In this document: positions 14,201 to 17,511 of the stretch, one piece after another
How positions within the stretch are numbered: position 1 is the stretch's first letter
How the letters are laid out: every line of letters starts with the position of its first letter
Source of the DNA: an uncultured Opitutaceae bacterium
GTDB taxonomy: Bacteria; Verrucomicrobiota; Verrucomicrobiia; Opitutales; Opitutaceae
DNA length: 17,511 nt
Direction: 5' to 3'
Assembly: GCA_937128785.1 (NCBI GenBank)
Contig: CAKZMS010000695.1
Location: 1 to 17,511 of the forward strand
Position numbers and translations under genes: made by a program
Notes under the pieces: generated by a model
What the model saw: the letters and a program-made list of their open reading frames with translations, nothing else
What the model was told of the DNA's origin: nothing
Databases searched by the model: none

Positions 14201-15211
14201 AACCACACCTTTGAAATTCGCCAGGGCGAAGACTCGGTATTCAACGAACCACTACCCAGCCTGCGCGCCCACTGGTCGCAAGTCACCCACCAGATCGCCC
14301 GTCTGCGCGATAATCCGGACTGCGCCGACCAGGAGCAGCTGCTGCGGGTCGATCCTAACGACAAAGGCATCACCCCGAAGGTCACCTTTAATCTGTCTCG
14401 GGATACTGCCGACTCGATGATTGATACTTCACGGAGCAGACCGCCGGTGGCGGTGCTCCGCGAGCCGGGCGTAAATGGTCAGGTCGAGATGGCCGCGGCA
14501 TTCGATCGAGCGGGTTTCCGCGCTGTCGACGTGCACATGTCCGACATCATCGCGGGCCGGGTCGACCTGGCCGATTTCCGCGGCCTCGCCGCGTGCGGTG
14601 GCTTCAGCTACGGCGACGTGCTGGGTGCCGGTGAAGGCTGGGCCAAGAGCATTCTCTTCAACCCGGAGGCCCGGGCGCAATTCGAGGCCTTCTTCACCCG
14701 CGAAGACACCTTCGCGCTGGGCGTCTGCAACGGCTGCCAAATGCTGAGCAACCTAAAGTCGATCATCCCGGGCGCGGAAGAGTGGCCGCACTTTGTCCAA
14801 AACCAAAGCGACCGCTACGAAGGACGCTATGTGCAGCTGAAAATCGAGGAGAGCCCCAGTGTTCTTTTCAAGGGCATGACCGGCAGCGTGCTGCCCATCG
14901 CGGTCGCCCACGGCGAAGGTTACGCGGAGTTTGCCGATCGGACGGCCGCGGAAGCGTTCAGCACCAGCGGCCAAGTCGCCGCGCGTTACGTGGATGGAAA
15001 TCACCGGGTCACCGAGCACTACCCACTCAATCCGAACGGTTCTCCCCTCGGCATGACCGCCCTCACCACCACCACCGGACGCGTCACCATCATGATGCCC
15101 CACCCGGAGCGCGTCTTCCGCAGCGCTTGCATGAGTTGGTCCCCCCAGGACTGGGGCGAATCAAGTCCCTGGATGAAGCTCTTCCGCAACGCCCGGGAGT
15201 GGGTCGGCTAG
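11231..15211 (+). CDS. purL: Phosphoribosylformylglycinamidine synthase, single-chain (large) form
   Basis: Converts FGAR, ATP and glutamine to FGAM (purine synthesis step 4). The 1326-aa chain fuses PurS-like N-terminal, linker, two synthetase halves and glutaminase, as in gammaproteobacteria and eukaryotes. ATG at 11231 gives [14 protein letters not shown], matching the E. coli N-terminus; an upstream GTG (11165) would add 22 unlikely residues. Landmarks: [62 protein letters not shown]. The glutaminase triad appears as Cys1166 (GVCNGCQ), His1291 and Glu1293 (HPER), the same distances from the C-terminus as in the remembered E. coli enzyme (1295 aa). Residues 408-427 are an in-frame insertion encoded by a double-hairpin repeat, in a loop before [12 protein letters not shown]. 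No Shine-Dalgarno is seen. It may be co-transcribed with the three following genes. Confidence 0.96.
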   Translation: MLILRGSPALSSFRLQKRLATLTGAGLPIRRLSADYVHVVETEGDLSRDQEQILAKLLTYGPSRAATPLNGLTQVVAPRPGTISPWSSKATDIAHICGLDSIVRVERVIAYTFELDNAALPKPLSALSADQITALRSEIHDRMTEAVFDRLEDCAGLFQHNEPKPMVSVPVLAEGRAALATANRDLGLALADDEIDYLVEAFIKLDRDPNDIELMMFAQANSEHCRHKIFNASWDIDGEAQEKSLFAMIRNTHQLHSEGILSAYSDNAAVLAGTRGGRFYVDPRTGDYAAHQEDIHILCKVETHNHPTAISPFPGAATGSGGEIRDEGATGRGSKPKAGLTGFTVSNLRIPGAEQPWEQDHGKPNRIVSALDIMIEGPLGGAAFNNEFGRPAINGYFRTFEQEVPAAVGHKARPTSDSPRGSDFTPDNPPPTEIRGYHKPLMLAGGLGNIKADHVQKGDINPGDQLIVLGGPCMLIGLGGGAASSMASGSGSEDLDFASVQRDNPEMERRCQEVIDRCWALDDENPISFIHDVGAGGVSNALPELINDGGRGGKFDLRKLPNDEPGMSPLEIWCNESQERYVMAVPADRMATFEQICARERCPFAIVGEATENKDLVLTDPHFGNTPIDLPLDVLLGKPPKMHRRETSRKRPQEPLQLGDLTLAEAVQRVLSHPTVADKTFLISIGDRTVTGLIVRDQMVGPWQVPVADCAVTAASFDVNTGEAMAMGERTPVAVNDAAASARLAVAESLTNLAAAQIGDLGKVNLSANWMAAPAVPGDAADLYAAVQAVGMDLCPGLGITIPVGKDSMSMSTVWQDGEKTKRVTAPTSLVVSAFAPVADIRKSLTPQLAPESDTILLLIDLGRGQNRLGGSILGQVINQMGEATPDAKCPVDLKAFWSVIQQLGADGTILAYHDRSDGGLLATAVEMAFAGHIGISLSLPAGSDIFATLFAEEIGAVIQVRNADLERVESQLASYGLDTCSCRIGTLNANHTFEIRQGEDSVFNEPLPSLRAHWSQVTHQIARLRDNPDCADQEQLLRVDPNDKGITPKVTFNLSRDTADSMIDTSRSRPPVAVLREPGVNGQVEMAAAFDRAGFRAVDVHMSDIIAGRVDLADFRGLAACGGFSYGDVLGAGEGWAKSILFNPEARAQFEAFFTREDTFALGVCNGCQMLSNLKSIIPGAEEWPHFVQNQSDRYEGRYVQLKIEESPSVLFKGMTGSVLPIAVAHGEGYAEFADRTAAEAFSTSGQVAARYVDGNHRVTEHYPLNPNGSPLGMTALTTTTGRVTIMMPHPERVFRSACMSWSPQDWGESSPWMKLFRNAREWVG
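12452..12511. repeat. REP/BIME-like double hairpin inserted in the purL coding sequence
   Basis: Two near-identical 7-5-7 hairpins in direct order: GTCGGGC-ATAAA-GCCCGAC (12452-12470) and GTCGGAC-TTCAC-GCCCGAC (12493-12511, one mismatch). The 22-nt segment between them carries CCAC at its start and GTGG at its end, extending a second-level inverted repeat (CCGACCCAC with GTGGGTCGG). The element is exactly 60 bp, in frame, and encodes purL residues 408-427 (VGHKARP...DFTPD). This arrangement is that of paired REP sequences, here inside a gene. No second copy was seen in the window. Confidence 0.75.
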
Positions 15212-15220
15212 AAGCTGTAC

Positions 15221-15240
15221 CCGTCATCGCTCTCGGACGG
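15221..15240 (+). other. Weak hairpin between purL and the DoxX-like gene
   Basis: CCGTC and GACGG form a 5-bp stem with a 10-nt loop, 9 nt after the purL stop. There is no T-run, so it is unlikely to terminate transcription; read-through into the next gene is expected. Confidence 0.25.
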
Positions 15241-15248
15241 CATTTGAC

Positions 15249-16067
15249 ATGACCCTCCACCCCTCATCCCTTCCACAGCTACAGCGCGCACTGAGTGTCG
15301 TGCTGCGATGGACGGTGGCACTGTGCTTTGTCGGTCACGGGGCTTGGGGTGTAATGAGAAAGGAAGGTTGGTTACCCCTGCTGCAATCCCAGGGCATCCC
15401 TGACAACATCGCCTGGAAGCTTATGCCCGTGATCGGGATAATGGACATCGTGCTGGGAATCACGGTGCTCATGAAACCTCGCCGCGCCGTCCTAATCTTC
15501 ATGATCGTATGGGCGCTCTGGACCGCCATCCTGCGCCCCATCTCCGGCACACCGGGGACATGGGAATTCTGGGAGCGAGCCGGCAACTACTTCCCTCCCC
15601 TCATGCTGTTGGTGTTGGGTGGAGTCTTCACCATGCGGGCGCGGGATTGGTTTGGCGCCTACGCTGAGCCGGCACTCAATGAGGACCGATTGGGCATTAT
15701 TCACTTTCTCGGTCGAATTACCATCGGGCTCTTTCTGATCGGTCACGGCGGATTCGGGGCATTCGTCGAAAAACCTATGTTGATGGCCCACTTCGCCTCC
15801 GTCGGCCTTCCGGGACAGGTGGAGTTTCTGCGTGCCATCGGTTGGTTCGAGATCTGCCTGGGCTGCCTGGTGTTGGTGGCGCCGCTGCGACCGCTGATGT
15901 GGCTGGTGCTCGGGTGGAAACTCGCTACCGAGTTTCTTTACGTCACGGAAGGCGGATGGCTGAACCTATTTGAGTTCGTCGAACGCGCTGGAGACTATGG
16001 CGTGCCCATCGCCATGATTCTTATCCTGAACTTTCGGGCGCACCACCCCTCCCCCGCCCCATCATGA
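15249..16067 (+). CDS. DoxX-like membrane protein with internal duplication
   Basis: A 272-aa polytopic membrane protein of the DoxX-like type, made of two homologous four-helix halves (about 18-125 and 154-260). Both halves share GHG near the first span (29-31 and 165-167), IGxx[DE]IxLG (62-70 and 197-205) and ERAG[ND]Y (109-114 and 245-250), at offsets of 135-136. DoxX-family proteins are usually single units of about 130-150 residues; functions proposed for relatives include quinone-linked oxidation and thiol stress tolerance. The substrate here is unknown. ATG at 15249 lies 37 bp after purL, and the gene's stop overlaps the next start (ATGA at 16064-16067), so it is translationally coupled to the VOC gene. 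No Shine-Dalgarno is obvious. Confidence 0.78.
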   Translation: MTLHPSSLPQLQRALSVVLRWTVALCFVGHGAWGVMRKEGWLPLLQSQGIPDNIAWKLMPVIGIMDIVLGITVLMKPRRAVLIFMIVWALWTAILRPISGTPGTWEFWERAGNYFPPLMLLVLGGVFTMRARDWFGAYAEPALNEDRLGIIHFLGRITIGLFLIGHGGFGAFVEKPMLMAHFASVGLPGQVEFLRAIGWFEICLGCLVLVAPLRPLMWLVLGWKLATEFLYVTEGGWLNLFEFVERAGDYGVPIAMILILNFRAHHPSPAPS

Positions 16068-16462
16068 ACCAATTTCTCAGCGCTATCGCACTCGTCGTTC
16101 CCGACTATGATGAGGCTATTCGATCTTACATCGAAGCTCTGGGGTTTTTGTTGGTGGAGGATACCGAGCTGGGGGACGGCAAACGCTGGGTGCTGGTTGC
16201 TCCGCCCGGTTCATCCGAAACACGCCTGCTGCTGGCCAAAGCCGACTCTCCCTCACAACTCGCCGCGATCGGGAACCAAACCGGCGGCCGGGTCTTCCTC
16301 TTTCTCAACACCGACGACTTCGATCGTGACTATGCCGCGTTTACCGATCGAGGCGTGACCTTTCGGGAATCCCCCCGCCAGGAATCCTACGGTAAAGTCG
16401 CCGTATTCGAAGATCCGTTTGGCAATGCTTGGGACTTGATCGAACCCCAACCGGTCTCATGA
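16064..16462 (+). CDS. VOC-superfamily (glyoxalase/bleomycin-resistance fold) protein
   Basis: A 132-aa single-domain vicinal-oxygen-chelate protein with paired beta-alpha-beta-beta-beta units: FLSAIALVVPDYDEAIRSYIEALGF at the start, GGRVFLFLNTDDFDRDYAAF in the middle, and VAVFEDPFGNAWDLIEP at the end. The C-terminal Glu of FEDPFGNxWDLIEP is a usual metal ligand. The usual first ligand (His in the first strand) is replaced within AIALVV, so the metal site may be incomplete. Such proteins include dioxygenases, glyoxalase-like isomerases and antibiotic-binding proteins; the substrate is unknown. It is coupled to both neighbours by 4-bp ATGA overlaps (16064-16067 and 16459-16462), implying one operon with the DoxX-like and BNR-type genes. 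Confidence 0.88.
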   Translation: MNQFLSAIALVVPDYDEAIRSYIEALGFLLVEDTELGDGKRWVLVAPPGSSETRLLLAKADSPSQLAAIGNQTGGRVFLFLNTDDFDRDYAAFTDRGVTFRESPRQESYGKVAVFEDPFGNAWDLIEPQPVS

Positions 16463-17511
16463 ACTCCGCCCGATTCGTCCGTCTTGTCGCATGCGGTGCC
16501 CTGCTCGCCAGCGCGGCGCCCGGCGCTGAACCCAATCCACGAGTTGATGGCTATCGGGGCATCTGGTTCACGCTCGGACAATACTATGGTCCCGGCGAAA
16601 ACGGCGAGGCCTACTCCGAGCGACGGGTCAATATTCCCACCTTCCCCTACGGCGATAAATACTCTGGGGGATTGGGCACCTACACCGCCAAACATACGCC
16701 TCTCGCCATCTATGCGCCCGAGGTCGACAAAACCTTTTTCGTGTATGGCGGCACGCCCGCGGCGGATGAACGTCAGCTCTACTGCATGATCGGTTACTTC
16801 GATCACCGCACCCACCTGGTCCCGCGCCCCGTTGTGGTGCACGACAAGACTCCGGTGGACGATCCACACGACAACCCCAGTTTGAGTATCGATCAAGCGG
16901 GGTATCTCTGGGTGTTCATCAGTGGGCGGGCCGCACATCGGCCGGGGTTTATCTATCGCAGCAGCAAACCCTACGCGATCGACGCATTCGACCTGGTTCA
17001 GAGCGGCGAGTTTACGTATCCGCAACCACACTACGAATCCGACCGAGGCTTCCTGCATCTCTTCACCCAATACACCGGCGTGCGGGACTTGTATCTCAGT
17101 CGCAGTGCGGATGGTTTTCATTGGAGCCCGGACCAGTTGCTCGCCGGCATGCGCGAACCGGGCGATTCGCGCGGCGGCCACTACCAAACCAGCGCGACCC
17201 AGGACGGGGTGACCGGCACGTTCTTCAATCGTCATCCCAACGGCGACGTCGACCGACGCACCGATCTCTACTACGTCGAGACTGCTGATTTTGGCCACAA
17301 GTGGCGCACGGTCGAAGGGCAGCCCGTGGAGCTCCCGCTACGCGAACCGGCACACGTCTCGCGCGTCCGAGCTTGGTCCGAGAAAAATCAAAACGTCTAC
17401 CTGAAGGACATGGGCTTCGACGAAATGGGGCGGCCCGTCGCGCTCTATGTGGTGAGCCCCGGGCACCAACCCGGTCCGCCCAACGACCCACGGTTTTTTT
17501 ATGTATCCACG
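16459..17511 (+). CDS. Secreted BNR-repeat (BNR_4-type) protein, partial at window end
   Basis: An open frame of 351 codons starting at ATG 16459 and running off the right edge. The N-terminus is a signal peptide (about 1-23, FVRLVACGALLASAAPGA), followed by a BNR_4/sialidase-like beta-propeller region: GYRGIWFTLGQ (31-41), GGLGTYTAKHTPLAIY, FFVYGGT, DNPSLSIDQAGYLWVFISG, LYLSRSADGFHWS. Repeated 'SADGFHWS'-like and 'D..GYLWVF' strands are typical of propellers in polysaccharide-degradation loci of Verrucomicrobiota and Bacteroidota. A periplasmic or extracellular glycan-related role is therefore likely but not proven, and catalytic residues cannot be assigned from the fragment. It begins by a 4-bp ATGA overlap with the VOC gene. 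Confidence 0.82.
   Translation, partial: MNSARFVRLVACGALLASAAPGAEPNPRVDGYRGIWFTLGQYYGPGENGEAYSERRVNIPTFPYGDKYSGGLGTYTAKHTPLAIYAPEVDKTFFVYGGTPAADERQLYCMIGYFDHRTHLVPRPVVVHDKTPVDDPHDNPSLSIDQAGYLWVFISGRAAHRPGFIYRSSKPYAIDAFDLVQSGEFTYPQPHYESDRGFLHLFTQYTGVRDLYLSRSADGFHWSPDQLLAGMREPGDSRGGHYQTSATQDGVTGTFFNRHPNGDVDRRTDLYYVETADFGHKWRTVEGQPVELPLREPAHVSRVRAWSEKNQNVYLKDMGFDEMGRPVALYVVSPGHQPGPPNDPRFFYVST

Noticed and set aside
16387..17298. 303-codon minus-strand open frame near the right edge
   Set aside because: Antisense to the signal-peptide-bearing BNR-type gene, which is coupled to its neighbour by ATGA and has propeller motifs.

Overview
The window is a GC-rich chromosomal stretch from a Gram-negative bacterium. 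The best guess is Verrucomicrobiota, probably Opitutaceae-like. This rests on a long Bacteroidota/Verrucomicrobiota-style PurF, a DUF4199-type membrane protein, a secreted BNR-type protein, an adenylate kinase with an extra C-terminal half, and many starts with no visible Shine-Dalgarno sequence. It is an inference: there is no rRNA or other phylogenetic marker here.

Layout. (1) 1-1347: a MacB/FtsX-type ABC permease (+), followed by a long AT-rich imperfect hairpin. (2) 1348-5722, all on the minus strand: in transcription order an OxyR-like LysR regulator, a small phasin/coiled-coil protein, a UbiB/AarF-family kinase-like protein overlapping it by 4 bp, and an extended adenylate kinase-like protein. 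(3) 5723-6084: a divergent regulatory region with an almost perfect OxyR-type tandem operator, then a 59-aa double-membrane-span protein with its own promoter and terminator. (4) 6085-8331: a perfect 27-bp palindrome, an ECF sigma factor, an overlapping single-span putative anti-sigma protein, and a secreted PDZ protein closed by a strong terminator. (5) 8367-11000, minus strand: a four-span DUF4199-like protein and PurF. (6) 11231-17511, plus strand: a single-chain PurL, then a tightly spaced run of a duplicated DoxX-like membrane protein, a VOC/glyoxalase-fold protein and a BNR-repeat secreted protein that runs off the window. Genes three and four of this run start by 4-bp ATGA overlaps; the DoxX-like gene starts 37 bp after purL.

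How it works together. purF and purL (de novo purine synthesis steps 1 and 4) lie back to back across a 230-bp promoter region. The sigma/anti-sigma/PDZ cluster looks like an envelope-response module. The OxyR-like regulator and the small membrane protein form a compact divergent regulator-target unit. The UbiB-like protein with its coiled-coil partner suggests quinone/lipid or membrane-associated metabolism.

Most notable. (a) A 60-bp double-hairpin REP/BIME-like element sits in frame inside purL and encodes 20 extra residues at a site where the remembered E. coli protein has only a short loop. (b) An OxyR-consensus operator overlaps the start codon of a regulator in which Thr appears to replace the peroxidatic Cys. 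(c) A dispersed family of long AT-rich imperfect hairpins sits at gene 3' ends. (d) A duplicated DoxX-like protein keeps its repeat at a near-constant 135-136 residue offset. No CRISPR array, tRNA, rRNA or transposase was seen.
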